Shown here in pieces: positions 43,295-53,129 of a DNA stretch of 64,000 nucleotides. Made by a program: the position numbers and the translations under genes. The DNA is from Paenibacillus qinlingensis (GTDB lineage Bacteria > Bacillota > Bacilli > Paenibacillales > NBRC-103111). The stretch spans positions 1-64,000 of the forward strand of contig NZ_JABMKY010000010.1 in the NCBI RefSeq assembly GCF_013204845.1. The letters are read 5' to 3'. How positions within the stretch are numbered: the first letter of the stretch is position 1; every line of letters starts with the position of its first letter. Below the pieces are notes generated by a model. The model made no database searches. It saw only the letters and a list, made by a program, of their open reading frames with translations, and was not told where the DNA came from.

Positions 43295-43597
43295 TAAATC
43301 ATTTTCAAACCAACATATGGAATTGCAAAGATAGGGAGTAGTAGTCGGAACGCCCTTCAGAGAGTGGAACTGCAGCGCTGAGAGGTTCCTCAGGATACAT
43401 CCGATCGAAGTCGCCCTGGAGCAGTAAATGTGAGTGCAATCGCCGAGTTTCATTTTCTCGCCTGCATTAGCATTTTCCGGTCGCAGCCGTTATCTGTTTA
43501 AGTGTCATGTTATTTGCTATTAGGGCAAGTCGCATGAAATGAAGGTGGTACCACGGAAGCTATACCTTTCGTCCTTTTTGGGGCGAAAGGTTTTTTT
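43295..43597 (+). promoter_or_regulatory. T-box leader of valS
   Basis: The T-box sequence AAGGTGGTACCACGGAA is at 43542-43558, and the competing terminator CCTTTCGTCC/GGGCGAAAGG with seven T is at 43565-43597. The long upstream part would form stem I; GTC at 43410-43412 in CGAAGTCGCC is a likely valine specifier codon. Uncharged tRNA-Val should stabilise the antiterminator and turn on valS. Confidence 0.9.
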
Positions 43598-43634
43598 GTG
43601 TTTATAACAACTAACCAGATATGGAGGTACTTTT

Positions 43635-46295
43635 ATGACCGAAACGAAATTACAAACGGAAATGCCTACCACGTACGACCCGAAAGAAGCGGAGCGTAAA
43701 TGGTACGACTACTGGATTAAGAATGAATTTTTCAAGGCAGGTAACCGTCCTGATGCGGAAACCTACACGATTGTGATACCGCCTCCGAACGTAACGGGTA
43801 TGCTGCACATCGGGCATGCACTTGATTTCACGCTCCAAGATATTCTTATTCGTACGAAGCGGATGCAAGGCTTTGATACGCTTTGGCTGCCTGGTTCTGA
43901 CCATGCTGGTATTGCTACACAAACACGTGTAGAGCAGAAGCTTCGCGAACAAGGACAAACGCGTTATGATCTCGGGCGCGAGAAATTCTTGGAGAAGGTA
44001 TGGGAGTGGAAAGAGTTATATGCGGATACGATTCGTGAGCAATGGGCCAAAATGGGCTTCTCTCTCGATTATTCGCGTGAACGATTCACATTGGATGAAG
44101 GACTTTCGCAAGCGGTTCGTGAAGTTTTCGTTAGCTTGTTCGAAAAAGGTCTCATTTATCGCGGCAACTATATTATTAACTGGGATCCAGCGGCACGCAC
44201 AGCGCTCTCGGATATTGAAGTGGAATACAAGGAAGTTCAAGGTGCGCTGTATCATCTGAAATATGAAACAACAGACGGATCAGGCTCGATCGTAGTTGCT
44301 ACAACACGGCCTGAGACGATGCTAGGAGACACAGCGGTTGCTGTTCATCCGAAGGATGAGCGTTACAAGCATCTTATTGGGAAGTCTTTGCTGCTTCCGA
44401 TTGTAAACCGTGAAATTCCGATTATTGCAGACGATTATGTTGAAAAAGAATTCGGTAGCGGCGCGGTGAAAATTACGCCTGCGCATGATCCTAACGATTT
44501 CGAAGTAGGAAAGCGTCACAATCTGCCGCAAATTCTGGTTATGGACGAAACGGGAACGATGAACGCGAATGCTGGCCCATACCAAGGTCAAGATCGGTTC
44601 GAGTGCCGTAAGCAAATCGTTGCTGATTTGAAAGAGCAAGGTGTTCTGATCAAAATCGAAGAGCACGTTCATCAAGTTGGACATAGCGAGCGCAGTGGCG
44701 CAGTTATTGAGCCTTACTTGTCCACCCAATGGTTCGTGAAAATGCAACCGCTGGCTGATCAAGCGATTGAAGCACAAAAATCAGGGAAGGGTGTTAATTT
44801 TGTTCCTGATCGCTTCGAGAAAACGTATCTGAACTGGATTGAAAATGTTCGCGACTGGTGTATTTCCCGTCAACTATGGTGGGGTCACCGAATTCCGGCT
44901 TGGCACTGTGCGGATTGCGGTCAAATCACTGTAGCCCGTGAGGATGCTACAGCTTGCTCCCATTGTCAAAGTGCGAATCTTAACCAAGATAACGATGTGT
45001 TGGATACATGGTTCAGCTCGGCGCTATGGCCTTTCTCCACATTAGGGTGGCCGAATGATTCCGAAGATATGAAACGTTTCTATCCGACGAGTGTTCTCGT
45101 TACTGGTTACGATATCATTTACTTCTGGGTAGCTCGAATGATTTTCCAAGGTCTAGAATTTACAGACCAAATTCCTTTTAAAGATGTTCTTATGCATGGT
45201 CTTGTTCGTGATTCCGAAGGACGTAAAATGTCCAAATCGCTCGGAAACGGTGTTGATCCGTTGGAAGTGATCGAGAAATACGGCGCGGATGCCATGCGCT
45301 ATATGATTTCTACGAGCTCCACGCCGGGGCAAGATTTGCGCTTCCGTTGGGAGCGGGTTGAGCAAGCTCGTAATTTTGCCAATAAGATTTGGAATGCTTC
45401 CCGATTCGCTCTAATGAATTTGGAAGGCGTTACTGCAGCAGACATCGATTTGACTGGCCAATTAGGGACGGCTGACCGTTGGATTCTACATCGTTTGAAC
45501 GAGACGGTTCGAGACGTTACCCGCTTAATCGACAGCTACGAATTCGGTGAAACAGGCCGTCTACTCTACAACTTCATTTGGGATGATCTCTGCGACTGGT
45601 ATATTGAGATTAGCAAACTAAGCTTATATGGTACGGATGCAGCGGCTAAAAAGCAGACACAATCGGTTCTAGCTTATGTATTAGATCAAACGCAGCGTTT
45701 GATTCATCCGTTCATGCCGTTCATTTCAGAGGAAATTTGGCAGCACTTGCCGCATGTTGGGGACACGATTACCCTCGCGGCTTGGCCGACTGAGAATGCC
45801 GCATTCGAAGCGCCGGATGCGATTCGTGAGATGGAGCTTCTGATGGAAGCGATTCGTTCCGTTCGTAATATCCGCGCTGAAGTGAATGTGCCGATGAGTA
45901 AGAAAGTAGAGCTCTTGATTAAACCAGCTAGTGCAGAGACACAGGACATTCTCAGCAAAAATGAAGAATACCTGAAACGCTTCTGTAACACGTCCCTGCT
46001 TGAAATTGACCTTACAATGACAGCACCTGACAAAGCAATGACGTCGATTATCACGGGGGCTGAGCTTTACTTGCCATTGGCGGGCTTGATCGATATCACG
46101 CAAGAGCTTGCACGCTTGGACAAAGAGCTGCAATCCTTACATGGTGAAGTTGAGCGGATCGAGAAGAAGTTAGGTAATGAAGGGTTTGTAGCTAAGGCGC
46201 CTGCGAAAGTCATCGAAGAAGAGAAAGCTAAGCTTGCTGATTATGCAGACAAACGGGATAAAGTTATCGCTCGATTAGCGGAGTTAAAGGCTTAA
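43635..46295 (+). CDS. valS: Valyl-tRNA synthetase
   Basis: Class I synthetase, 886 residues. HIGH-type signature [14 protein letters not shown] near the N-terminus, the editing (CP1) domain with [26 protein letters not shown] in the catalytic core, anticodon-binding helices, and the C-terminal coiled coil typical of ValRS ([23 protein letters not shown] in parts). ATG 43635 follows TATGGAGGTACTTTT. Controlled by the T-box leader. folC follows after about 70 bp. Confidence 0.98.
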   Translation: MTETKLQTEMPTTYDPKEAERKWYDYWIKNEFFKAGNRPDAETYTIVIPPPNVTGMLHIGHALDFTLQDILIRTKRMQGFDTLWLPGSDHAGIATQTRVEQKLREQGQTRYDLGREKFLEKVWEWKELYADTIREQWAKMGFSLDYSRERFTLDEGLSQAVREVFVSLFEKGLIYRGNYIINWDPAARTALSDIEVEYKEVQGALYHLKYETTDGSGSIVVATTRPETMLGDTAVAVHPKDERYKHLIGKSLLLPIVNREIPIIADDYVEKEFGSGAVKITPAHDPNDFEVGKRHNLPQILVMDETGTMNANAGPYQGQDRFECRKQIVADLKEQGVLIKIEEHVHQVGHSERSGAVIEPYLSTQWFVKMQPLADQAIEAQKSGKGVNFVPDRFEKTYLNWIENVRDWCISRQLWWGHRIPAWHCADCGQITVAREDATACSHCQSANLNQDNDVLDTWFSSALWPFSTLGWPNDSEDMKRFYPTSVLVTGYDIIYFWVARMIFQGLEFTDQIPFKDVLMHGLVRDSEGRKMSKSLGNGVDPLEVIEKYGADAMRYMISTSSTPGQDLRFRWERVEQARNFANKIWNASRFALMNLEGVTAADIDLTGQLGTADRWILHRLNETVRDVTRLIDSYEFGETGRLLYNFIWDDLCDWYIEISKLSLYGTDAAAKKQTQSVLAYVLDQTQRLIHPFMPFISEEIWQHLPHVGDTITLAAWPTENAAFEAPDAIREMELLMEAIRSVRNIRAEVNVPMSKKVELLIKPASAETQDILSKNEEYLKRFCNTSLLEIDLTMTAPDKAMTSIITGAELYLPLAGLIDITQELARLDKELQSLHGEVERIEKKLGNEGFVAKAPAKVIEEEKAKLADYADKRDKVIARLAELKA

Positions 46296-46365
46296 AGAAC
46301 GTAAATGATACGATTGCCTAGGTTCGTCTACATGGTGATTCATATAGTAAAAGAGGATGAGAACA

Positions 46366-47739
46366 ATGGATGAAATCAAGAACACGGCGGGTGAATTCCA
46401 ATCCGCACAGGAAGCCATTGATTGGATCGTTGGACGGATGGAGAAGCTCGGCATGAAGCCGGGCCTCCAACGTATGCATCTACTCATGGAGAAGTTAGGG
46501 CACCCCGAACGCAGGCTGAAGTTCATTCATGTGGCCGGAACGAATGGTAAGGGCTCAACATGCGCTTACCTAGCTTCTGTGCTTCAAGCGTGCGGTTATG
46601 ATGTGGGGACGTTTACGTCGCCTTACTTGGTGAGGTATACGAATCGCATACAAGTCAATGGCGCCGATATTGAGGATGACGTACTACTTCGCTTAGTGAA
46701 TGAGATGAAGCCAATTGTGGATGAGATTGCAGCCACAGAGGTTGGTCCGCCGACGATGTTTGAGATTTCAACGGCACTGGCGATTCTATACTTTGGCAAA
46801 GTGGCATATCCCGATTATGTCGTATGGGAAACCGGACTCGGGGGAAGGCTGGATAGCACGAATATCGTGAATCCAATTGTTACCGTAATTACGAATGTCG
46901 GTCATGATCACATGGATATTCTAGGGGATACTCTAGAGCTTGTTGCAGCTGAAAAAGCGGGGATTATCAAAGCAGGAGTACCTGTCATTACAGCTGTGGA
47001 ACCTGCAGCGATTTGGAGCGTTATCGAACAAACAGCGAAGGCGAAGAAAGCGACACTTTATTCGCTTGGCGATCAATTTAACTTGACCGAAGTGAACAGC
47101 GAGCTCGATCATCAAAGCTTTCAGTTTAACGGACCATTTCGACCTATTCCGAATCTGTCGATTACATTGAATGGTGAACATCAATTGAAGAATGCTGCCG
47201 TAGCGGTCATGACACTTGAGGTTCTTCGTCAATATTACGCCACCATCGTGGAGGACATAGATTTGCAGAAGGGGCTTTCGGGAACCAAATGGCCAGGTAG
47301 ATTGGAAATGGTTTCACAGGAGCCGCGCATCTTAATTGATGGGGCTCATAACCCTGAAGGGGCTGCAACGTTGGCTGCAGCACTTCAGAACGTGTATAGT
47401 TATAAGAAGCTTCATATGATGATCGGAATGCTAGCCACGAAGAATCATACAGGCTACTTAAGGCATATACTACCATTGGTGGATACGCTCATTATTACAG
47501 AAGCAAATTTTCATAAAAAAGGGGATGCTTACCTTCTCGCTGAAATTGCCAATGGTCTGCTTCGAGAGATGAATCTTGAAGTCGATGTTGTCGTAGAACG
47601 CGATTGGAAGCAAGCTCTAACCTTATTAACAAATAGAACTGAGCAGGATGATCTGGCGGTCGTATCCGGCACGCTGTATTTAATCTCTGATGTTCGTTCT
47701 TGGATAACCTATCAAACCGATTCTGAAAAAGGATGGTGA
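46366..47739 (+). CDS. folC: Dihydrofolate synthase / folylpolyglutamate synthase
   Basis: Adds glutamate to dihydropteroate and folates. 457 residues of the Mur-ligase fold: ATP loop HVAGTNGKGSTCAYL, FTSPYLVRYTNRIQVNG, FEISTALAILYF, ETGLGGRLDSTN and DGAHNPEGAATLAAAL. ATG 46366 has AAGAGG about 10 nt upstream; ATG 46357 lies in that ribosome binding site. Follows valS as in B. subtilis and runs 7 bp before murC. Confidence 0.95.
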   Translation: MDEIKNTAGEFQSAQEAIDWIVGRMEKLGMKPGLQRMHLLMEKLGHPERRLKFIHVAGTNGKGSTCAYLASVLQACGYDVGTFTSPYLVRYTNRIQVNGADIEDDVLLRLVNEMKPIVDEIAATEVGPPTMFEISTALAILYFGKVAYPDYVVWETGLGGRLDSTNIVNPIVTVITNVGHDHMDILGDTLELVAAEKAGIIKAGVPVITAVEPAAIWSVIEQTAKAKKATLYSLGDQFNLTEVNSELDHQSFQFNGPFRPIPNLSITLNGEHQLKNAAVAVMTLEVLRQYYATIVEDIDLQKGLSGTKWPGRLEMVSQEPRILIDGAHNPEGAATLAAALQNVYSYKKLHMMIGMLATKNHTGYLRHILPLVDTLIITEANFHKKGDAYLLAEIANGLLREMNLEVDVVVERDWKQALTLLTNRTEQDDLAVVSGTLYLISDVRSWITYQTDSEKGW

Positions 47740-47746
47740 GAACGGC

Positions 47747-49135
47747 GTGAATCAAGCAGAACACGTACATTTTATTGGAATCGGCGGATACGGCATGAGT
47801 GCCATTGCCAAAGTCATGCTCGAGATGGGATACCGTGTCTCAGGGTCAGATATTGCTCAGCAAGAGTTAACTGAGAAATTGAAAGCCAAAGGCGCCCAAG
47901 TCTTTATCGGTCATCAGGCAGCGAATGTATCTGGTGCTGATCTTGTTGTATATTCAACCGCAATAGCCAAAGACGATGTAGAATTGAAAGCAGCAGAGGA
48001 ACTAAACATTCCCATTATTCATCGTTCACAAATGCTGGGCAGACTGATGAATGAGCGTAAAGGGATTGCTGTTGCAGGCGCCCACGGGAAAACAACAACG
48101 TCCTCCATGATTGCTTTGGTCATGGAGATTTGCGGCACAGATCCAACGTATATTATCGGTGGAGAAATTATGAACGTTGGCAGCAATGCCAAAGCAGGGA
48201 AAGGAGAGTATGTTGTTGCGGAGGCCGATGAGAGTGACGGAACCTTCCTGCAATATCACCCAACTCTTGCATTAGTGAACAATATCGAAGCGGACCATTT
48301 GGAAAATTATAATGGCGATTTCGAGAACTTGAAGAAGGCATACAAACAATTCTTGAGTCAAGTCAGACCTGGCGGAAAAGCGATTGTATGTCAGGATGAT
48401 GAATTCCTGCGCGAAATGATACCGGAAATTCAAAGTCAAGTAATTACGTACGGGATTGAGACGAAAGCGGATTATATCGCACGTGACATCTTACTAGGTG
48501 ATCGCAAGGTAACCTTTACGGTAGAATGTAACGGTTCATCTCTTGGCCAAGTCAGCCTGTCAGTGCCTGGTAAACATAATGTATACAATGCTCTTGCGAC
48601 AGTGATTACTTGCTTGGAAGCAGGGCTGTCTTTCGAGAGTATTGCGGAAGCCATTCAGGAGTTTCGTGGTGCTAAACGTAGATTCCAAGTACTCGGAGAA
48701 GTTGAAAACATCTTGGTTATTGATGATTACGCGCATCATCCTACGGAAATTCAAGCAACGATTTCTGCTGCGAAAGCAACAAAAAAGCGTATTGTCGCCG
48801 TGTTCCAACCGCAACGCTATACGCGAACTTACTATTTGTTCGAGCAGTTTAGCCGCTCCTTCCTAGAAGCGGATGAAGTGATCATAACGGATATTTATTC
48901 ACCTGCAGGCGAACAACGGATTGAAGGTGTTGACTCTGCTAAGCTAGTTGAGTTGATACGCAGCAATAGCAACCCGAATGTTCAGCACATTGCCACACGT
49001 GAAGAAGTACTATCGTATTTGGTAGATCATGTTCAACCAGGTGACCTTGTACTCACGATGGGCGCAGGAGACATCTGGAAGGCAGCGGATGGGTTAGCTA
49101 AATCGCTGCGCAAGAAATACGAAGCACATACCTAA
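47747..49135 (+). CDS. murC: UDP-N-acetylmuramate--L-alanine ligase
   Basis: Adds the first amino acid of the peptidoglycan stem peptide. 462 residues with the N-terminal VHFIGIGGYGMSAIAKVM nucleotide-sugar site, the ATP loop AGAHGKTTTSSM, EADESDGTFL, NNIEADHLENY and DDYAHHPTEIQATI. GTG start at 47747 with GGATGGTGAG upstream. It is placed directly after folC, probably the last gene of the valS transcript; a terminator follows. Confidence 0.96.
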   Translation: MNQAEHVHFIGIGGYGMSAIAKVMLEMGYRVSGSDIAQQELTEKLKAKGAQVFIGHQAANVSGADLVVYSTAIAKDDVELKAAEELNIPIIHRSQMLGRLMNERKGIAVAGAHGKTTTSSMIALVMEICGTDPTYIIGGEIMNVGSNAKAGKGEYVVAEADESDGTFLQYHPTLALVNNIEADHLENYNGDFENLKKAYKQFLSQVRPGGKAIVCQDDEFLREMIPEIQSQVITYGIETKADYIARDILLGDRKVTFTVECNGSSLGQVSLSVPGKHNVYNALATVITCLEAGLSFESIAEAIQEFRGAKRRFQVLGEVENILVIDDYAHHPTEIQATISAAKATKKRIVAVFQPQRYTRTYYLFEQFSRSFLEADEVIITDIYSPAGEQRIEGVDSAKLVELIRSNSNPNVQHIATREEVLSYLVDHVQPGDLVLTMGAGDIWKAADGLAKSLRKKYEAHT

Positions 49136-49138
49136 AGA

Positions 49139-49181
49139 GAAGATCGCTTGCGCCGATGGGCTGGAGGCGGTCTTTTTTTCT
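49139..49181 (+). terminator. Terminator after murC
   Basis: GATCGC pairs with GCGGTC and an inner GCC/GGC closes the loop; TTTTTTTC follows. Confidence 0.7.
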
Positions 49182-49189
49182 TGGAAAAA

Positions 49190-49218
49190 TCATATTATGG
49201 TTCTCTCTCTCATACTCT
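49190..49218 (+). promoter_or_regulatory. Sigma-E promoter of the SpoIIB-like gene
   Basis: TCATATT (49190-49196), an exact 14-bp spacer, CATACTCT (49211-49218). The -35 matches KMATATT at all seven positions and the -10 matches CATACAHT at seven of eight. Confidence 0.65.
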
Positions 49219-49298
49219 AGTAACAGAAGATTGGGACAAGATACTACGGCATTGTACCCGTTTCGGGCCATATATACGATGAGGAGTGAGGGAAGAGA

Positions 49299-50654
49299 AT
49301 GAACAAAGGTAGAATCACATATCGCTTCGACCCCAAGGAAGGCGCAGAATCCACACGCAGAGCAGCCAGGGTGCATGAACAAGAAGAGAACATCATTCCG
49401 CTCTATCAAGAAGAGTATAAAGTTATAGAACCGAAGATAGATCGCACCCCTAAGGAAGTAACGCCATATGAGCAAGGGGAAAGAGAGCAAGTAGAATCCT
49501 TATTTGAACCGCATGCGCTGAATACGTTTACTACTGATTTTGGGAGCTGGCACAGCCAGATTGAATCTGAAGGAGAGCGTGTAGAACGCATCATTCGTGA
49601 AACCCAAATATCTCGAGAAGGGCAGAATGCGCCTATTCCAAAAACAGTTCGACAAGAACGAGAGATAGAACTCGAGATAGAGCCCAAACCTGCGGATAAT
49701 CGAGAGGAGTGGTCCAGTTGGACATCCAAGGATCCTTATAGGGATCCGGGGACTGGAACTCGCTATGCGAAGTCGTCCGGTGCGCCATGGATTCGCATAG
49801 CCACATCTGTGGCAGGGGCAGTAGTAACGGGAATCGCATTCGGTTTCTTCGTGCTCTCTATGTTTTCTTCGGATCGAGATACAACCACAAGTATAGCGAC
49901 ATCGAATCCTAGTAAAATTACGGTGCCATCACCTAATACACAAACAGCTACCTCCACGACCAAAACACAAGCGGGTACAGGAGATGCAGCTCTCCCAGCA
50001 ACAACAGCAGCTGTAACTGCTGTGCAAATTCCTGCTAAATCGTATACCTTTTTGCAAAATGGGGTGTTCAGTTCGCTTCAGGGCGCTCAGGCTGTTCAGG
50101 ATTCGCTCAATAAGAAGGGGCTTGCTTCCGCACTGGATAATTCCGATAAGCTTACTGTGTTTGTAGGCTTTGCAAAGACGCGGGACGATGCGATTGCCTT
50201 GAGACAAGGTGTGCAGGCTACGGATAAAACGATTGAGGTCTTCATGAAAAATGTGGATTTCCCAGCGGTAACCGGTATTCGTTGGTCTGGTGCAAAGCCG
50301 GAGTCCCTACCCAATTATATTGCAGAGGGCGACAAACTTGTGGCTGCAATGAGTGGACTCACACTGATTCATTTGGCGGAGACGAAGCCCACAGCACTTA
50401 CGGATGTCTCCTTACAGTCGATTCGTACTTCACATCAGGCGCTAATCACGCTCGGTACAGGACTGACTAACGGAGCGGGTGAAGATGTTAAACCGTTGCT
50501 GACGAAGATGACAACAGCGCTCAATAGTGCGGTTCAATCGATGGAGGAATACAAGAAAACGCCATCTCAGGCCTTGATGTGGCAAGCGCAGTCAGCCTTG
50601 ATGCAGTACATTATTGCGCAGAAAAATCTCCTTAAGACGGTTAGCGTCGTATAA
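49299..50654 (+). CDS. SPOR-domain membrane protein, SpoIIB-like
   Basis: 451 residues: a charged, disordered cytosolic region (1-163), one transmembrane helix (about 166-189), a Thr/Ser/Ala-rich linker, a SPOR domain (about 248-320, SYTFLQNGVFSSLQGAQAVQDSL in parts, VFVGFAKTRDDAIAL) and a helical C-terminal region. SPOR domains bind denuded glycan at septa. B. subtilis has spoIIB, a SPOR protein of septal-wall remodelling and engulfment, at this place between folC and maf, so it is the likely counterpart though longer. A mother-cell sigma-E promoter supports a sporulation role. Confidence 0.82.
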   Translation: MNKGRITYRFDPKEGAESTRRAARVHEQEENIIPLYQEEYKVIEPKIDRTPKEVTPYEQGEREQVESLFEPHALNTFTTDFGSWHSQIESEGERVERIIRETQISREGQNAPIPKTVRQEREIELEIEPKPADNREEWSSWTSKDPYRDPGTGTRYAKSSGAPWIRIATSVAGAVVTGIAFGFFVLSMFSSDRDTTTSIATSNPSKITVPSPNTQTATSTTKTQAGTGDAALPATTAAVTAVQIPAKSYTFLQNGVFSSLQGAQAVQDSLNKKGLASALDNSDKLTVFVGFAKTRDDAIALRQGVQATDKTIEVFMKNVDFPAVTGIRWSGAKPESLPNYIAEGDKLVAAMSGLTLIHLAETKPTALTDVSLQSIRTSHQALITLGTGLTNGAGEDVKPLLTKMTTALNSAVQSMEEYKKTPSQALMWQAQSALMQYIIAQKNLLKTVSVV

Positions 50655-50656
50655 AA

Positions 50657-50708
50657 GAGAAAGCCGTGTACCCCTGAACTCTACGGAGCTCAGGATACAC
50701 GGCTTTTT
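50657..50708. terminator. Bidirectional terminator
   Basis: AAAGCCGTGTA pairs with TACACGGCTTT (one bulge) and CTGA/TCAG extends it. It lies between the convergent SPOR and SLH-amidase genes. Confidence 0.8.
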
Positions 50709-50710
50709 AC

Positions 50711-51946
50711 TCATTTCGTGATGTAACGATCAAGCAGGGCAGCAATCTCAGCCCTTGTCATAGTTTGATCAGGCTTAAAGGAAGTGTCCGATATGCCATT
50801 AATGATCCCTTTATCTTTCAAAGTCAGAATGGCTGAAGCGCTCCACATGGACTTCGGGACATCATCGAATGCTTCTGTATACGTTGATTGTGCAGTAGGT
50901 GATGTCATTTGTAGAAGCTGATTGAATAAAAAAGCAACTTCTCCACGTGTAATCGCTTGATTAGGACGTATAGTTCCATCGGCATACCCTTGCAGTAAGT
51001 TTAATTTCGCTGCTTTGGCAAAAACGGCGCTTGCCCAATGGGAAGTTGATAAGTCCGAATAGGTTTTCGTTGCTCCAGTCCCGCAGCCATAAACATTGGA
51101 AGTTACACTTCCGTTCGTGCAACTGGCAGCTGGCAGCTTGTTAAAGGAAAATACGCGATCCATCAGTGTAAGGAACTCCGCTCGTGTAAGCGCACGGTCT
51201 GGTTCGTAGTTGTTGCCGACGCCTTCGACAATGCTTTTATTCTTCATGCGAAGAACAGATGATCTGGACCAGTGCACTAGCACGTCGGTAAAAAGAGGCG
51301 GTTCATAGGCGCTAATCCCATTAGCGATGCCGAGCGCCATCTTAGAACGCATAGAGCTGCTAGCAAGTAAGGCAGCATCATTAGCATTCGTGAGAAAAGC
51401 CGTTTCTACTAAAATACTCGGAATAGTTCCCATTCGGGCTACATAGACAGCACTTGGTGTCAGCCCTAAGTCTTTGGTACCGGATTGAGCGAGTAAGGCA
51501 TCTTGTACACGCTGTGCTAAATCTTTACTGTACGGCGTTAATTGCGTCATCTCGCTGCTTGCTGGGTAATCTTCTTGGGGGTACGCATTGTCATAATAGA
51601 GCACCATGGTTCCGTTGGCTTTACTGCTCGAATGTGCATTGGCATGAATGGATACGAATAAGTCAGCTTCCTGTTCATTCGTGAAAGCTACCCTTTGAGC
51701 GAGTGATAAGAAAGTGTCGTTGGTGCGTGTCATGACCACTTCGTAACCGCGTTCAAGAAGGGCTTGTCGCACCTTTAACGTGATGTCCAGATTGACATCT
51801 GTTTCACGGAGTCCACCAACACCTATTGCGCCTGGATCACTTCCCCCATGCCCAGGATCGAGTACGACCTTGTAAGCAAATGCCTGGTAAGGGAATGCAA
51901 TTGTAAGGAATAAAGTGAACAGAATAAGCCTTTTGAGAAGAGTCAT
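50711..51946 (-). CDS. N-acetylmuramoyl-L-alanine amidase with three SLH domains
   Basis: 411 residues. Signal peptide 1-24 (cut after AFA). Amidase_3 domain (about 25-215) with VVLDPGHGGSDPGA, the Glu in RETDVNL, FVSIHANAH and ILVETAFLTN. Then three S-layer homology repeats (about 220-410: FTDV..W, YSDL..HW, FDDVPKSMW, each ending in a TRAEF-type motif). SLH repeats hold it on pyruvylated wall polymers. It likely trims the cell or spore wall; partner genes are absent. Paralogue of the CwlD-like gene at 18.2 kb but secreted. Confidence 0.93.
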   Translation of the reverse strand: MTLLKRLILFTLFLTIAFPYQAFAYKVVLDPGHGGSDPGAIGVGGLRETDVNLDITLKVRQALLERGYEVVMTRTNDTFLSLAQRVAFTNEQEADLFVSIHANAHSSSKANGTMVLYYDNAYPQEDYPASSEMTQLTPYSKDLAQRVQDALLAQSGTKDLGLTPSAVYVARMGTIPSILVETAFLTNANDAALLASSSMRSKMALGIANGISAYEPPLFTDVLVHWSRSSVLRMKNKSIVEGVGNNYEPDRALTRAEFLTLMDRVFSFNKLPAASCTNGSVTSNVYGCGTGATKTYSDLSTSHWASAVFAKAAKLNLLQGYADGTIRPNQAITRGEVAFLFNQLLQMTSPTAQSTYTEAFDDVPKSMWSASAILTLKDKGIINGISDTSFKPDQTMTRAEIAALLDRYITK

Positions 51947-52048
51947 AGTTGAAATTACCTCCGGTGACTATTTTACTAGGATTGATCTAGGCTGTAAGCA
52001 GGTAAGAATCACCATTGGTTTATTTAACTGCCGGCCGCTTATTTTGCA

Positions 52049-52077
52049 TGGAAAAAAGAGGGGATTCCTCGTATAAT
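52049..52077 (+). promoter_or_regulatory. Sigma-A promoter of the DUF4321 gene
   Basis: TGGAAA (52049-52054), 17-bp spacer, TATAAT (52072-52077). Confidence 0.5.
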
Positions 52078-52110
52078 AGTGCTTGTACATACTTGGAGAG
52101 GATGACAGGA

Positions 52111-52353
52111 ATGAAAAAAAGCACATTTACACTGATCATTTTTTTAATCGTCGGGTTAATTACTGGGATTATTATCGGCCAGCTGCTGGCGCCCGTTCCT
52201 GCTCTCGCATTTTTAACCAAATCAGTTCAAATTTCTTGGGAACCTAAAGCAGATTTACAAGTTGTGAAATATGAATTCCACCTTTTGGTGAAGCTAAACC
52301 TATGCAGCATTATTGGATTAGTAGGAGCCTATCTCCTATATCGGAAACTCTAG
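52111..52353 (+). CDS. DUF4321 family small membrane protein
   Basis: 80 residues with two hydrophobic helices: one near the N-terminus (FTLIIFLIVGLITGIIIGQLL in parts, Gly-rich) and one at the C-terminus (LCSIIGLVGAYLLY). The layout TGIIIGQLLAP ... ISWEP ... DLQVVKYEFHLLVKLNL is that of DUF4321 in spore formers; function unknown. ATG 52111 follows GAGAGGATGACAGGA. Located just before maf, where related genomes also place it. Confidence 0.8.
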   Translation: MKKSTFTLIIFLIVGLITGIIIGQLLAPVPALAFLTKSVQISWEPKADLQVVKYEFHLLVKLNLCSIIGLVGAYLLYRKL

Positions 52354-52405
52354 TGAGTTTGTGAACGTTAAAGCAGTGGGATTATGAATTTAGGAGTTGT
52401 TGAGC

Positions 52406-53008
52406 GTGCAAACCAGAGAACATCAAAGATTAATTCTTGCTTCATCGTCGCCGCGGAGGCAGGAGCTTATCCAATCTTTCGGACTACCCTATATTATTCG
52501 TGTGAGTGACGCGGATGAGACCGTCGAACAAAAAATAACGCCAGCGGAGCTCGTTGAGTTGCTTTCTATACGCAAAGCCTCAACAGTGAGAGAAATGCTA
52601 GATGTTCAAGATCAGTATGGTATTATCATTGGATCTGACACAGTAGTTGTGTATAACGAGGAAATTCTAGGCAAACCAGTCGATGAGCAAGATGCTTTCC
52701 GCATGCTCAAGGGTCTGCAAGGGAATGTGCACCAGGTTTACAGTGGTGTTGCTTGTGTGGATGCAGCAACGGGGCAACAAGTAGTCTCGCATAGCATGAC
52801 GCATGTACGGATGAAACCGATGACGGATGAACAAATTTTACGCTATATTGCTACTGGGGAACCCAAAGATAAAGCAGGGTCTTACGCAATTCAAGGTATA
52901 GGCGCAACGATTATCAGTGGGATCGAGGGGGATTATTTCACAGTTGTGGGACTTCCACTTTCCTTGTTGAGTGACTTGCTGCTGACGTTTGATATTCAAG
53001 TTCTGTAG
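52406..53008 (+). CDS. maf: Maf family nucleotide pyrophosphatase
   Basis: House-cleaning enzyme for dTTP/UTP and modified nucleotides, first known as a septum-formation inhibitor. 200 residues: LILASSSPRRQELIQSFGL at the N-terminus, GSDTVVVYNEEILGKP, and DKAGSYAIQGIG with the conserved Lys. GTG 52406 with AGGAG nine bases before it is preferred to TTG 52397. Same neighbours (radC, mreB) as in B. subtilis. Confidence 0.95.
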   Translation: MQTREHQRLILASSSPRRQELIQSFGLPYIIRVSDADETVEQKITPAELVELLSIRKASTVREMLDVQDQYGIIIGSDTVVVYNEEILGKPVDEQDAFRMLKGLQGNVHQVYSGVACVDAATGQQVVSHSMTHVRMKPMTDEQILRYIATGEPKDKAGSYAIQGIGATIISGIEGDYFTVVGLPLSLLSDLLLTFDIQVL

Positions 53009-53055
53009 TCCCATTACCAACTCTATCCATTCTAGTCCAAAATAGGGTAATAAGA

Positions 53056-53084
53056 TTGACTGAGCAATCTGTAACGGTTACAAT
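53056..53084 (+). promoter_or_regulatory. Rrf2-gene promoter with an overlapping palindrome
   Basis: TTGACT (53056-53061), 17-bp spacer, TACAAT (53079-53084). The perfect dyad TGTAAC-G-GTTACA (53070-53082) covers the spacer end and the -10, the expected place for a repressor site. Confidence 0.7.
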
Positions 53085-53129
53085 GACAGTAAGCGACATG
53101 ACTTCGCATTCTTCTGGGAGGTATCTGCC

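Noticed and set aside
43184-43453. 89-codon minus-strand frame
   Set aside because: Lies in the valS promoter and T-box leader; no ribosome binding site.
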